Below, one piece after another: positions 1-7,965 of a DNA stretch of 64,000 bases. The position numbers and the translations under genes were made by a program. How positions within the stretch are numbered: position 1 is the stretch's first letter; each line of letters begins with the position of its first letter. This stretch comes from CAIYRG01 sp964494505 (GTDB lineage: Bacteria > Pseudomonadota > Alphaproteobacteria > Micropepsales > Micropepsaceae). Below the pieces are notes generated by a model. The model saw nothing but the letters and a program-made list of their open reading frames with translations, was not told the origin of the DNA and ran no database searches. Where the stretch lies: assembly GCA_964494505.1 (NCBI GenBank), contig CAZBRO010000006.1, positions 62,001 through 126,000 on the forward strand, read 5' to 3'.

Positions 1-1257
1 TGTGCTGAGTCCCGCCCGGTAATCGGGATTATGCACGAAGCGCACATCGAGCCCTTTCAGCGCCGCATCGACTTTCGCCGCTTCGTTGCCGGTAACCACG
101 ATTACCGGTTTCGTGTCGCTCGCGAGTGCTGCTTCCACGGTCCAGCGAAGCAGCGGTTTTCCACGCCACTCCTGCAGCAGCTTGTTCGAGCCCATGCGCG
201 AAGAAAGACCCGCGGCGAGCACGATTGCGGCGATGCGTGGCGCCCGCAGCGGCGAGGGGGCTACATCGCGAGGCTGCGGCCGGGTCGGAATCTCCTGCAA
301 CAAGCCACCGACGCCCATGCGCATGATGCTAGTTGGCGTCACCGGAAGATCGGCAAACAGACGCTGCAGCACAAAATCGAAACCGTTCACCTTGGGCGAC
401 CGGGCACAACTTGGAAGCCCCACCACCGGCTGGCCGTGCAGGCTTCCCAGCAGCAACAGATTGCCGGGATCGACCGGCATGCCGAAATGGGCGACCGCGC
501 CACCGGCCGCGACGATTCCCGCCGGGATGACGTCCCGCCGGTCGGTGATCGCCGAGGCGCCGAACACGAACAGAAGCTCCGGCTTTGCCGCCTCGGCCGC
601 GCGCAGGGCGTCCGTCACGGCATCGGTTCGATGAGGTACTCGCCGTTCGAACACGAGCGAACCGCCGAGCGGCGCAAGACGGGCTTCGAGCGCGGAGCGG
701 TTCTTGTCCAGAAGGGCGGGCTTCTGCCCCGGCAGCTCGGTCGAGATCAGCGCGACCCGTTTGGGCGCGAAGGGCGCCACGCGGATACGCGCTTCCGACG
801 CAGCCTTGGCTGCAGCTGCGACCGCTCGTTCCGGTGCGGCATACGGAATGATCTTCACGGTCGCGATCATCTCGCCGGGCGAAACCGTGGCGTAAGGCGG
901 AAGCGTCGCGAGGGTCACGGATTCGTCGATAAGGTTGACGGCGTCCACACCTGCGGGATCGAACACGACGAGGCCCGATTGCTCCGCATAAAGATTTGTC
1001 CGGCCGGTGAAGGCGGCGCTGAGCCTGGTTCCCTCGCCCGCGAAGGCCTCGGCCACGCGGGTTGCCGCGATGTCCTCCGGAATGTCGCCAGGCTCGAGGC
1101 GCGCCCCCGTGACAGTGGCGATTCCGCTGGCGGCGAGCGCGTCCAGATCGGGTTTCCTGAGCACGCGGCCCTTCTTGAACAGCCGGCCGCCGGCGCGCAG
1201 CGAATGCACGAGAATGGCGCCCTCGGCCTCGCCGAGCGGAAAGGTTCCGAACCGCAT
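1..1257 (-). CDS. Molybdopterin-binding / MocA-like nucleotidyltransferase fusion (3' end outside window)
   Basis: Runs off the left edge, so only the first 419 codons are visible. Residues 1 to about 330 read as a MoeA/MoCF-type molybdopterin-binding module (for example LLFVFGASAITDRRD and VVGLPSCARSPKVNG). At about residue 342 a MobA/MocA-type nucleotidyltransferase begins with the NTP-binding signature AAIVLAAGLSSRMGSNKLL. Proteins of this fused type are thought to add a nucleotide, usually CMP, to molybdopterin for xanthine/CO-dehydrogenase-family enzymes. The ATG lies 9 bases after the kinase stop, so it is probably co-transcribed with the two-component genes. The nearby coxG-coxS-coxM-xdhC cluster would use such a cofactor. 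CTP rather than GTP specificity is inferred from context only. Confidence 0.85.
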   Translation of the reverse strand, partial: MRFGTFPLGEAEGAILVHSLRAGGRLFKKGRVLRKPDLDALAASGIATVTGARLEPGDIPEDIAATRVAEAFAGEGTRLSAAFTGRTNLYAEQSGLVVFDPAGVDAVNLIDESVTLATLPPYATVSPGEMIATVKIIPYAAPERAVAAAAKAASEARIRVAPFAPKRVALISTELPGQKPALLDKNRSALEARLAPLGGSLVFERRVPHRTDAVTDALRAAEAAKPELLFVFGASAITDRRDVIPAGIVAAGGAVAHFGMPVDPGNLLLLGSLHGQPVVGLPSCARSPKVNGFDFVLQRLFADLPVTPTSIMRMGVGGLLQEIPTRPQPRDVAPSPLRAPRIAAIVLAAGLSSRMGSNKLLQEWRGKPLLRWTVEAALASDTKPVIVVTGNEAAKVDAALKGLDVRFVHNPDYRAGLST

Positions 1258-1266
1258 GGCAGGACG

Positions 1267-2655
1267 TTAGGTGGAGGCGGTCTCCGGGGCAACCACCGGG
1301 GCGGCGGCCTCCTTCCGGGCCTTCTCGCGCGGCAAGCGCAGGGAAGCGCGCAACCCCACGATACGGCCACCGGCACGCCGGTTCTCGAGTACGACCTCAC
1401 CGCCATTCTCATGCGCGATGGAGCGGGTGAGCGTCAGCCCGAGACCCGAACCGCCCGTGACATTGCTGCGGGATTCTTCCAGCCGCACGAAAGGCTCGAA
1501 TACCTCCTCCAACCGGTTCTCCGGGATGCCGGGTCCATCGTCGTCGATGGTGGCCACAAAGAATTCCGGTTCCTTCTTGAGCGTGACGCGGGCGACGCCG
1601 CCATAGCGGACCGCATTCTCGATGAGGTTGCGAACTGCCCGCCTGATTTCGTTGGGCCGGCAGTTGCAAGGGGCTACACCCTGAATCTCGACTTCCACCG
1701 GCTGATTGAGCTCGATCAGGTCGTCGCAGACGCTTTCGATCAGCGTCGCGAGATCGACCCGGCGCGGTTCTTCGCCCGGCCCCGAGCGCGCTGCGGAAAG
1801 CACCGCCTCGGTCATGGACTGCAATTCTTCAAGATTGCGCAGCAGCCTTTCGCGCACTTCCTCGTCCTCGACGAATTCGGCGGTGATGCGCATGGCCGCG
1901 AGCGGCGTCCTTAAGTCATGTCCAACCGCGGAGAGAAGCTGACGATGGCTTTCGAGCGTGCGCGTGACGCGGTGGCTCATCTCGTTGAAGGCTTCCGACG
2001 CGCGGCGAATGTCGGCGGGACCGCGCGCGGACAGCTTTGGCGTGGCGCGGCCGCGTGCGACCGCATCGGCGGCGAAGGCAAGCTCCGACAAAGGCCGCGA
2101 TACGCGGCCTGCGAGCCAGGCGGCGGCGGCGCTGCTTAGGATCGTTCCAAGCGCGGCCGCGATCAGAATCGGCGGCTCGGGCGAGGGCGTCGGCGGCCGC
2201 GCGAATTGCACTGTCAGCCAGCCGCGGCGCTCCGGCAGCGCCTGTGTAATTTCAAAAGCGGCGCCATCGTTGTTGAGGGTCGGGCCGCTCGGTTCCAGCA
2301 GGCGCACCCGCGCAGGTCCCAAACCCTTCAGTCTTTCGCCGCCCAACAGATCGGCCGCCATCTGCTTTTCTTCCGCGCTCATGGTCCTGGCGCTGAAGGG
2401 CGGTCGCGCCGCGATCGAATAATGGAACAGATTCCCGCTCAGGGTGGCGACGGCGGAATCGCGCTGGGATTCGGGAATTGTCATGACATAGCGGAACACG
2501 GCCGCGACGCGATCCACCGCCGCGTTAACCCGCGCGCTTTGCAGATCGCCTTCGCGGGCAACCTCCAGAATCGCGACCACGGAAAGATTGGACAGGATCA
2601 CCGCGGTGGCAACCACCACGACGAATTGCGATCTGAGCGTCGTAAAGGCCCGCAT
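1267..2655 (-). CDS. EnvZ-type membrane sensor histidine kinase
   Basis: A 462-residue sensor kinase. A first membrane segment covers about residues 11-34, followed by a periplasmic loop, a second membrane segment near 160-182 (ILIAAALGTILSSAAAAWLAG region), a HAMP domain, a HisKA box with the phospho-acceptor in SAVGHDLRTPL, and an HATPase_c domain with the N box (NLIENAVRYG), DDGPGIP and GGSGLGLTL. It should autophosphorylate and pass phosphate to the regulator encoded immediately upstream. That regulator's TGA overlaps this ATG (TGATG); a GTG three bases earlier would also work and is equally close to the GGAG ribosome site. The stimulus is unknown. Confidence 0.93.
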   Translation of the reverse strand: MRAFTTLRSQFVVVVATAVILSNLSVVAILEVAREGDLQSARVNAAVDRVAAVFRYVMTIPESQRDSAVATLSGNLFHYSIAARPPFSARTMSAEEKQMAADLLGGERLKGLGPARVRLLEPSGPTLNNDGAAFEITQALPERRGWLTVQFARPPTPSPEPPILIAAALGTILSSAAAAWLAGRVSRPLSELAFAADAVARGRATPKLSARGPADIRRASEAFNEMSHRVTRTLESHRQLLSAVGHDLRTPLAAMRITAEFVEDEEVRERLLRNLEELQSMTEAVLSAARSGPGEEPRRVDLATLIESVCDDLIELNQPVEVEIQGVAPCNCRPNEIRRAVRNLIENAVRYGGVARVTLKKEPEFFVATIDDDGPGIPENRLEEVFEPFVRLEESRSNVTGGSGLGLTLTRSIAHENGGEVVLENRRAGGRIVGLRASLRLPREKARKEAAAPVVAPETAST

Positions 2656-3386
2656 CACAAAATCTCCACATCGGAGGTGAACATGTATCCGCCGCCCCAG
2701 ACGGTCTTAATATAGCGCGGATTTTTTGGATCCTGCTCGATCTTCCGCCGGAGCCGGCTGACCTGGTTGTCGATCGAACGGTCGAACACTTCCGCATCGC
2801 GCCCCTTGGTCAGGTCCAGCAATTGTTCGCGGGAAAGCGCCACCTTGGGCCTTTCCAGGAAGGCCATCAGGAGCTTGAACTCGCCGCTCGATAGCGGCAT
2901 CGCAAGGCCCTCAGGCCCGACGATTTCGCGCTGGGCGGCGTTGAAGGTCCATTCGCCGAAGCGGTAGCGCTCGGCGGTGGGCCCGCGCAGGCGCGGCGGG
3001 AGGGTATTCGTCCGGCGGAGCACGGCGCCCACGCGGGCAAGCAGCTCACGCGGGTTGAAGGGCTTGGCGACGTAGTCGTCCGCACCCACCTCCAAACCTA
3101 CGATGCGGTCGAGTTCCTCCCCGCGCGCGGTCAGCATGATGACCGGAATCCCCGAGTTTTCTCGGATGGAGCGGCAAAGCGACAGGCCGTCCTCGCCGGG
3201 CATCATGATGTCGAGAATGACCAAATCGATGGCTGAGGTGCGCATCAGCCGGCGCGCCGCCTGAGCGCCGTCGGCAGCGGAAGCCCGGTAGCCGCTTTCC
3301 TTGAGGTAGCGCACCAACGGCTCGCGAATGTCGCGTGCGTCATCGACGACCAAGATGTGCGGCTGGACGCCGCTCTCCGGCACCAT
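2655..3386 (-). CDS. OmpR-family response regulator
   Basis: A 243-residue two-component regulator. The receiver domain has the acidic pocket (VDDARD), the phospho-acceptor Asp in VILDIMMPGEDGL, the conserved Thr in MLTARG and Lys in VAKPF. An OmpR/PhoB winged-helix DNA-binding domain follows, ending near DVEIL. The frame stays open upstream, but the ATG at 3386 has a good AAGGGA ribosome site and gives the usual family length, so I start there. It is translationally coupled to the kinase. The target genes cannot be read from the sequence; neighbouring molybdenum-cofactor and cox genes are candidates only by position. Confidence 0.93.
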   Translation of the reverse strand: MVPESGVQPHILVVDDARDIREPLVRYLKESGYRASAADGAQAARRLMRTSAIDLVILDIMMPGEDGLSLCRSIRENSGIPVIMLTARGEELDRIVGLEVGADDYVAKPFNPRELLARVGAVLRRTNTLPPRLRGPTAERYRFGEWTFNAAQREIVGPEGLAMPLSSGEFKLLMAFLERPKVALSREQLLDLTKGRDAEVFDRSIDNQVSRLRRKIEQDPKNPRYIKTVWGGGYMFTSDVEIL

Positions 3387-3399
3387 TTTTGTCCCTTGT

Positions 3400-3622
3400 G
3401 GGCTACCGCTTAACATCCTGATGCCTTCCCGCCCTGCAAGAGCGAAGCTGTCGCAAAATATGTCATTTAGTGGAAACGGCAAAGAGCGATGCGGTTTACC
3501 CGCTTTTCGGGAAAGCTTTGGGACCAAGATAAGGTCTTTTAGAGACCTTGGGGACACGAAACTTCGCGCGTGAACCCTTTAGCCGGGCGGCCCCCTATCC
3601 CTAAACCGCCCGGCTCTTTTTT
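3400..3622 (+). ncRNA. Candidate plus-strand small RNA ending at a strong terminator
   Basis: The gap between the response regulator and xdhC (both minus strand) ends in a perfect intrinsic terminator that only works on the plus strand. Just before it are further hairpins: AAGGTCT-TTTAG-AGACCTT at 3531-3549 and CCCG-CTTTT-CGGG near 3510-3522. No known RNA family was recognised; I see no SRP core (GGAAGGAAGCAG) and no RNase P motif. A short plus-strand frame ends at 3573, 8 bases before the hairpin, but it has no convincing ribosome site. The 5' end is arbitrary. Confidence 0.3.
3581..3622 (+). terminator. Rho-independent terminator, plus strand
   Basis: Perfect 10-bp stem AGCCGGGCGG (3581-3590) with CCGCCCGGCT (3606-3615), a 15-base loop and a run of six T at 3617-3622. 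The T run overlaps the xdhC stop codon. On the minus strand the hairpin is not followed by T residues, so it should stop plus-strand transcription. Confidence 0.75.
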
Positions 3623-4643
3623 AGGCTTTGCGCAGGGTTGCAGTCATTTCCGCCAGAACGGAAATCGCAATCTCGGGCGGAGAACGCGCCCCGATATCGA
3701 GCCCGATCGGCCCCTTGATCCGCGAAAGTTCCGTATCGCTGAACCCTTGCGCCTTCAACCGTTCGAGCCGGCGCGCATGCGTCGTGCGCGAGCCCAGCGC
3801 GCCCACATAGAACGCATCCGATCTGAGGGCTGCCGTCAGCGCAGGATCGTCGAGCTTGGGGTCGTGTGTCAGTGCGACGAGAGCACTCCGCGGGGTCAGC
3901 GGCGCCGAAGCCAAAGCTTCATCCGGCCAAACATGCGATAGCGTCACGCCGGGGAATCGCTCTTCCGTAGCGAAGGCCGTGCGAGGATCGACGATGCGCA
4001 CCGCGTAATCGGCGAGCGCGGCCATGCGCGCAAGCGGCTGGGCGATATGGACCGCGCCGATGATCGCCAGATCGAGCGGTGGGTTGAACACCGTCAGGAA
4101 CCAGGATTTCCCGTTCAGCTCGACCGTGGCGCTCTCGTCGCGCCGGGTCTGAGCGCGCGCGAGCGCAGCCAAGGGATCGTCGCCCGCATCGGGAAACACC
4201 ACACGGCTATCGCCGCTCGCAAGATCGCTGGCGAGCACGACGGCGCGTCTGGCCTCACGTGCGCGCTCGAGTTCGCCAATAACGGCTTGCTGAGAGGCCG
4301 CGAGAACCGGGGCCACATGAATCTCGATGGTTCCGCCGCAGGCGAGACCGACCGCCCAGGCGTCCTCATTGCTGACCCCGAACTTCAGATTGCGCGGGCG
4401 TCCGTCGTGAAGTGCTGCCTGCGCCTCTCCGATTACGGAGCCTTCGACACAGCCGCCGGAGACCGAGCCGGTGAAGGCGCCGTCGTCCCGCACCGCCATT
4501 TGGCTCCCGGCCTGACGCGGAGCCGAACCCCAGGTGCGCGTGACCGTCGCAAGGGCTACCTTGTGTTTGCCGTCCATCCACGCCGTGGCCGCAGCGAGCG
4601 GATCGGCGAGAGCATTCGCGTGGGCATCATCCATGGCGGCCAT
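3621..4643 (-). CDS. xdhC: XdhC/CoxI-family molybdenum-enzyme maturation protein
   Basis: A 340-residue protein. The N-terminal XdhC/CoxI domain carries VTRTWGSAPRQAG and SVSGGCVEGSVI, with Cys in the GGCVEG motif. The C-terminal XdhC Rossmann domain carries LAIIGAVHIAQPL, HDPKLDDPAL and the GSRTTHARR and GLDIGARSPPEIAISVLAE motifs. The family binds molybdenum cofactor, helps its sulfuration and inserts it into xanthine/CO-dehydrogenase-type enzymes. The start at 4643 overlaps the coxM stop (TAATG); an ATG at 4634 is also possible. It is the last gene of coxG-coxS-coxM-xdhC. The open frame continues upstream, but that part lies inside coxM. Confidence 0.92.
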   Translation of the reverse strand: MAAMDDAHANALADPLAAATAWMDGKHKVALATVTRTWGSAPRQAGSQMAVRDDGAFTGSVSGGCVEGSVIGEAQAALHDGRPRNLKFGVSNEDAWAVGLACGGTIEIHVAPVLAASQQAVIGELERAREARRAVVLASDLASGDSRVVFPDAGDDPLAALARAQTRRDESATVELNGKSWFLTVFNPPLDLAIIGAVHIAQPLARMAALADYAVRIVDPRTAFATEERFPGVTLSHVWPDEALASAPLTPRSALVALTHDPKLDDPALTAALRSDAFYVGALGSRTTHARRLERLKAQGFSDTELSRIKGPIGLDIGARSPPEIAISVLAEMTATLRKA

Positions 4644-5443
4644 TATAGCGCAGCTTCGACCGCGCGCCTCGCCATCACATTCACGAGATGCGCCCGATAT
4701 TCGGCCGACCCGAAAAGGTCGGCGTTGAGGCCCTCGGGAGAAAGGGCGATGCCCGCTATCGCCTCCGGCGTGAAATTCGCTGAGAGGGCCCCTTCCATTT
4801 CCGGAAGACGGAAGACGCAAGGCGCGACCCCGGTCACCGCCACACGGACGGTCGCGCCGAAATCGGCGACGAAAACCCCCGCCATCGCGTAACGCGAGGC
4901 GGGGTTGGGAAATTTGGCGTAACCCGCACGTATAGGAAGCGGAAACGAAACCTCGGTGACGATCTCTCCGGGTTCGAGCGCGGTCTCGAACATGCCGGTG
5001 AAGAATTCATCCGCAGCAATCGAGCGCCGCGTCGTCTTGACGGTCGCGCCGGTTCCGAGGACACCCGCCGGATAATCTGCGGCCGGATCGTTGTTGGCGA
5101 TCGAGCCGCCGAGCGTTCCCTTGTGCCGCACCGCCGGATCGCCGATGCCGCCCGCCAGAACCGCAAGCGCGGGAAGCGATTTACACACCTCGTCGGAACG
5201 CGCCACGTCGGCATGGCAGGTGCCCGCGCCGATCACGAGCGCGTCCCCATCGCGCCGGATGAAAGCGAGCGAAGCAATCCGGGCGATGTCGATCAGATCG
5301 GCGGGAGCGGCGAGCCTTTGCTTCATGGTGGGAATGAGCGTCTGACCGCCGGCGAGATAGCGTGCATCCTCCGATTGGCCGAACAGCGTTTCGGCTTCGG
5401 TGAGCGTCTTTGCGCGGATATAATGGAATGGTGACGTGTACAT
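4643..5443 (-). CDS. coxM: FAD-binding medium subunit, CO/xanthine dehydrogenase family
   Basis: A 266-residue CoxM-type FAD subunit. The PCMH-type FAD-binding domain shows YLAGGQTLIPTMKQRLA and the GGSIANNDPAADYPA motif (the TIGGN-like loop plus the conserved DPA), and the C-terminal CO_deh_flav domain follows (EIVTEVSFPLP). It would move electrons from the iron-sulfur subunit to an acceptor in a CoxSML-like complex. It sits 3 bases after coxS and overlaps xdhC by one base. The catalytic large subunit, which often lies between or beside these two genes, is absent. The actual substrate therefore cannot be inferred. Confidence 0.93.
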   Translation of the reverse strand: MYTSPFHYIRAKTLTEAETLFGQSEDARYLAGGQTLIPTMKQRLAAPADLIDIARIASLAFIRRDGDALVIGAGTCHADVARSDEVCKSLPALAVLAGGIGDPAVRHKGTLGGSIANNDPAADYPAGVLGTGATVKTTRRSIAADEFFTGMFETALEPGEIVTEVSFPLPIRAGYAKFPNPASRYAMAGVFVADFGATVRVAVTGVAPCVFRLPEMEGALSANFTPEAIAGIALSPEGLNADLFGSAEYRAHLVNVMARRAVEAAL

Positions 5444-5446
5444 GTC

Positions 5447-5923
5447 CTAGCGCGCGCCTTCCGATGCGACGCGGATCGCCTTGATGATGTTGAGGTAACC
5501 TGTACAGCGGCAGATATTGCCTTCGAGCTCCCGGCGGATGGTCGCTTCATCGCATACCCCGTGCCGGGCAATGAGATCGACCGCCGTCATGATCATGCCC
5601 GGGGTGCAGAATCCGCATTGCAGCCCATGATGTTCCTGGAACGCTGCCTGCACCGGATGCAGCGTCCCCTCCTTGGCAAGCCCCTCGATGGTGGTGATCG
5701 CATCGCCGTCGGCCTGGACGGCAAACATGGTGCAGGATTTCACTGCGCGCCCGTTCACATGCACGACGCAGGCGCCGCATTGGCTGGTGTCGCAGCCGAC
5801 ATGCGTGCCGGTCAAATGCAGGCGATCGCGCAGAAAATGCACCAGCAGCATACGGTCTTCGACGTCGGCTTCGATGGGCGCGCCGTTCACCGTCATTGAA
5901 AGGGCCGTCATGAAATCTTCCAT
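5447..5923 (-). CDS. coxS: [2Fe-2S] small subunit, CO/xanthine dehydrogenase family
   Basis: A 158-residue small subunit with two [2Fe-2S] centres. The plant-ferredoxin-type N-terminal cluster uses CDTSQCGACVVHVNG plus a further Cys in VKSCTMF. The C-terminal helical cluster uses LQCGFCTPGMIM and GNICRCTGYLNI. It passes electrons from a molybdenum active site to the flavin subunit. The ATG at 5923 was taken; the one at 5911 (MTALSMTVNG) is equally plausible and closer to family starts. It lies 33 bases after coxG and 3 before coxM in one probable operon. Confidence 0.95.
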   Translation of the reverse strand: MEDFMTALSMTVNGAPIEADVEDRMLLVHFLRDRLHLTGTHVGCDTSQCGACVVHVNGRAVKSCTMFAVQADGDAITTIEGLAKEGTLHPVQAAFQEHHGLQCGFCTPGMIMTAVDLIARHGVCDEATIRRELEGNICRCTGYLNIIKAIRVASEGAR

Positions 5924-5956
5924 GCGTATTCAGAGAGACGACTAGAGGGGCTGGGG

Positions 5957-6550
5957 TTACAGCACAATCGAAAAGACGATCAAGAGAATGATGATGATGC
6001 CGATGAGACCCGCGACCCACACTTGAGGCGCCAAGCCCTCGTTGACGGAGACGGCGGGTGCCGCGGCCGGCGGTTCCGCTACGGGAGCCGGTTGCTCGCG
6101 CGCCTGCATCTGACTTGCGAACTTCGTGAAGAATTCATCGGCAAGTGCTTTTGCGGCGCCGTCGATCAGCCTCTGCCCGACCTGGGCCAGCCGTCCGCCG
6201 ATCGTTGCTTTCGCGTCATATTCCAGAAGCGTACCGGAACCGTCCGCAGACAGACGGACTTGTGATTCGCCGCGCGCGAAACCCGCGGCTCCTCCTTGGC
6301 CTTCGCCCTTCAGCGTCGCCGCATAGGCGACCCCTTCGGGCGCGGGGGTTTGCTGCAGCTCCACCTTGCCCTCGAAGCGGGCTTTCACCGGCCCAATTTT
6401 GAGAGTGGCGCGCGCCTTGAACTGGTTGGGAGAAAGCTTCTCCACCGCCTCGCAACCAGGGATCGCGGCCATCAGCATGGACGCGTCATGGAGCGCCTCC
6501 CAGACCTGATCGGGGGCCGCCGGAATCGCATATTTCCCTTTGAAATCCAT
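5957..6550 (-). CDS. coxG: CoxG-type SRPBCC protein with C-terminal membrane anchor
   Basis: A 197-residue protein starting MDFKGKYAIPAAPDQVWEAL, the SRPBCC/CoxG fold opening, with CEAVEKLSPNQF and the C-terminal half of the domain following. A Pro/Ala linker leads to a hydrophobic tail of about 20 residues at the extreme C-terminus (GLIGIIIILLIVFSIVL). CoxG is known from carboxydotrophs as a membrane anchor for CO dehydrogenase and as a lipid/quinone-binding SRPBCC protein. It is the first gene of the coxG-coxS-coxM-xdhC unit, so the promoter should lie in 6551-6679, which it shares with the divergent cold-shock gene. Confidence 0.9.
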   Translation of the reverse strand: MDFKGKYAIPAAPDQVWEALHDASMLMAAIPGCEAVEKLSPNQFKARATLKIGPVKARFEGKVELQQTPAPEGVAYAATLKGEGQGGAAGFARGESQVRLSADGSGTLLEYDAKATIGGRLAQVGQRLIDGAAKALADEFFTKFASQMQAREQPAPVAEPPAAAPAVSVNEGLAPQVWVAGLIGIIIILLIVFSIVL

Positions 6551-6679
6551 GAGATGTGTGCCTTCAGCAAATCGGGTTGAGACCGCCGCCGGCCTCCGGC
6601 GGGGCGCCGCAGAGCGTCACCAATCGCCATCTTCTCCCTTCTTCACAATTGTGTTAACTTTAAAACAACATCTGGGGGG

Positions 6680-7231
6680 ATGGGGCAAACAGTGGGCGTT
6701 GAAACAAAGATTCTGCCGTCTCCGGGAGATGGCGAGGCGGTCGTGCAGGTCACGGGCCGAGTCAAATGGTTCGATTCCGTCAAGGGCTATGGTTTCATCA
6801 AGCCGGGCAATGGAATCCAGGGCGATGTTCTTCTCCATCAATCCTGCGTTCGTCAATCCGGCTTCAAGCTGGCGCAGGAAGGCGCGCGCGTCACCTGTGA
6901 AGCCGTGCAGCGCCCGAAAGGCTTTCAGGCCATCCGCGTGCTGGAGCTCGACAACAGCACGGCGACGCCGAATGGTGATGGCGCCCGCGAGCTTCATTTT
7001 GCCGCGCAAGCGGAAGGTCCGGCCTTCGAAGCCACGGTGAAATGGTTCAACCGCGGCAAGGGCTATGGCTTCGTGTCGCGCGATCCCAATTCGCCCGACG
7101 TTTTCGTGCACATGGAGACGCTCCGGCGCTCGGGCATCCGCGAACTCTTCCCCGGCCAGCGGGTCAAGGTCAGGGCGGGGGACGGACCCAAGGGCCAGCT
7201 CGCAGCCGAGATCGTAGTGCTCGACTCCTGA
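6680..7231 (+). CDS. Cold-shock protein with two cold-shock domains
   Basis: A 183-residue protein with two CSD folds. The first has VKWFDSVKGYGFIKPG and a diverged second RNA-binding motif (DVLLHQS). The second has VKWFNRGKGYGFVSRD and DVFVHMETL, so RNP1- and RNP2-like motifs are present in both. Double-CSD proteins of this length are common in alphaproteobacteria and are thought to bind single-stranded nucleic acid and loosen RNA structure. The ATG at 6680 lies directly after a G run; an in-frame GTG at 6692 is better spaced from it and may be the true start. A perfect palindrome CACAATTGTG sits at 6644-6653 upstream. Confidence 0.93.
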   Translation: MGQTVGVETKILPSPGDGEAVVQVTGRVKWFDSVKGYGFIKPGNGIQGDVLLHQSCVRQSGFKLAQEGARVTCEAVQRPKGFQAIRVLELDNSTATPNGDGARELHFAAQAEGPAFEATVKWFNRGKGYGFVSRDPNSPDVFVHMETLRRSGIRELFPGQRVKVRAGDGPKGQLAAEIVVLDS

Positions 7232-7282
7232 TTTTTAACGTCGCCACTTGCCTCACGCGACCGCAACTGTAAGCTCCCGACC

Positions 7283-7753
7283 ATGCGCGCCATCCTCGCT
7301 TTGCTCTTCTCGTTCGGCTTCGCCGCCGTGGTGTTCGCGGCGGAGATTACGGCCCCGCAACCCACGCTTCCGCAGCAGCCGCTGATCATCGATACGGCCA
7401 AAGGGCCGCAGCGCTTCACGGTCGAGATGGCGACGACCTGGGACCAGCAGGAGCGGGGTCTGATGTTCCGCAAATCGGTCGCGCCCAATGCGGGCATGCT
7501 GTTCGATTTCGTGAAAGAGGGCGAACAGAATTTCTGGATGAAGAATACGATCGTGCCGCTCGACATGTTCTTCATCAAGGCGGACGGGACAATCGCGCGC
7601 ATCGCGGCCAATGCGAAGCCCCTCTCGGAAGACAGCATTCCGTCTTATGAGCCGGTGCGGGCCGTGCTGGAGCTCGCGGGCGGCCGCGCCGCCGAAATCG
7701 GGGCCAAACCCGGCGACAAGGTGCACGCTGCGATTTTCGGGAACATGCGTTGA
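7283..7753 (+). CDS. DUF192 secreted protein
   Basis: A 156-residue DUF192-family protein. An N-terminal signal peptide (about residues 1-20, ending near VVFAAE) is followed by the DUF192 domain with ERGLMFRKSVAPNAGMLF, FWMKNTIVPLDMFFI and ELAGGRAAEIGAKPGD. The family is widespread and small; its function is not established. It is exported and probably periplasmic. It stands alone between the cold-shock gene and tRNA-Pro. Confidence 0.9.
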   Translation: MRAILALLFSFGFAAVVFAAEITAPQPTLPQQPLIIDTAKGPQRFTVEMATTWDQQERGLMFRKSVAPNAGMLFDFVKEGEQNFWMKNTIVPLDMFFIKADGTIARIAANAKPLSEDSIPSYEPVRAVLELAGGRAAEIGAKPGDKVHAAIFGNMR

Positions 7754-7808
7754 TCCTGGCTGCCGCTTGAAGACCGTCGGTCCAGCGTGTATCTCCCAAG
7801 CTATCGGC

Positions 7809-7885
7809 CGGGGCGTGGCGCAGCCTGGTAGCGCATCTGCTTTGGGAGCAGAGGGTCGTGTGTTCGAATCACACCGCCCCGACCA
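7809..7885 (+). tRNA. tRNA-Pro (anticodon TGG)
   Basis: 77 bases including an encoded CCA. Acceptor stem CGGGGCG pairs with CGCCCCG, the T arm contains GTTCGAATC, and the anticodon stem TCTGC/GCAGA encloses the loop TTTGGGA, giving UGG. The M91 peptidase gene starts 81 bases downstream. Confidence 0.96.
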
Positions 7886-7965
7886 ACTTTTTACATCCTG
7901 GGCCTGCACGCCCATCGCCCTGTCAGCGGGTGTTCCAGTCACGACTTACGCAATGGAGAACGCTC

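Noticed and set aside
31..1914. A 627-codon plus-strand open frame over the molybdenum-cofactor and kinase genes.
   Set aside because: It is antisense to two genes with clear motifs, encodes a low-complexity His/Arg-rich product with no domain, and arises from GC-rich codon bias.
3500..3620. SRP RNA or 6S RNA in the gap before xdhC.
   Set aside because: The SRP core GGAAGGAAGCAG is absent, and the long imperfect hairpin of 6S RNA is not formed because the 3' end is taken by a self-contained terminator.
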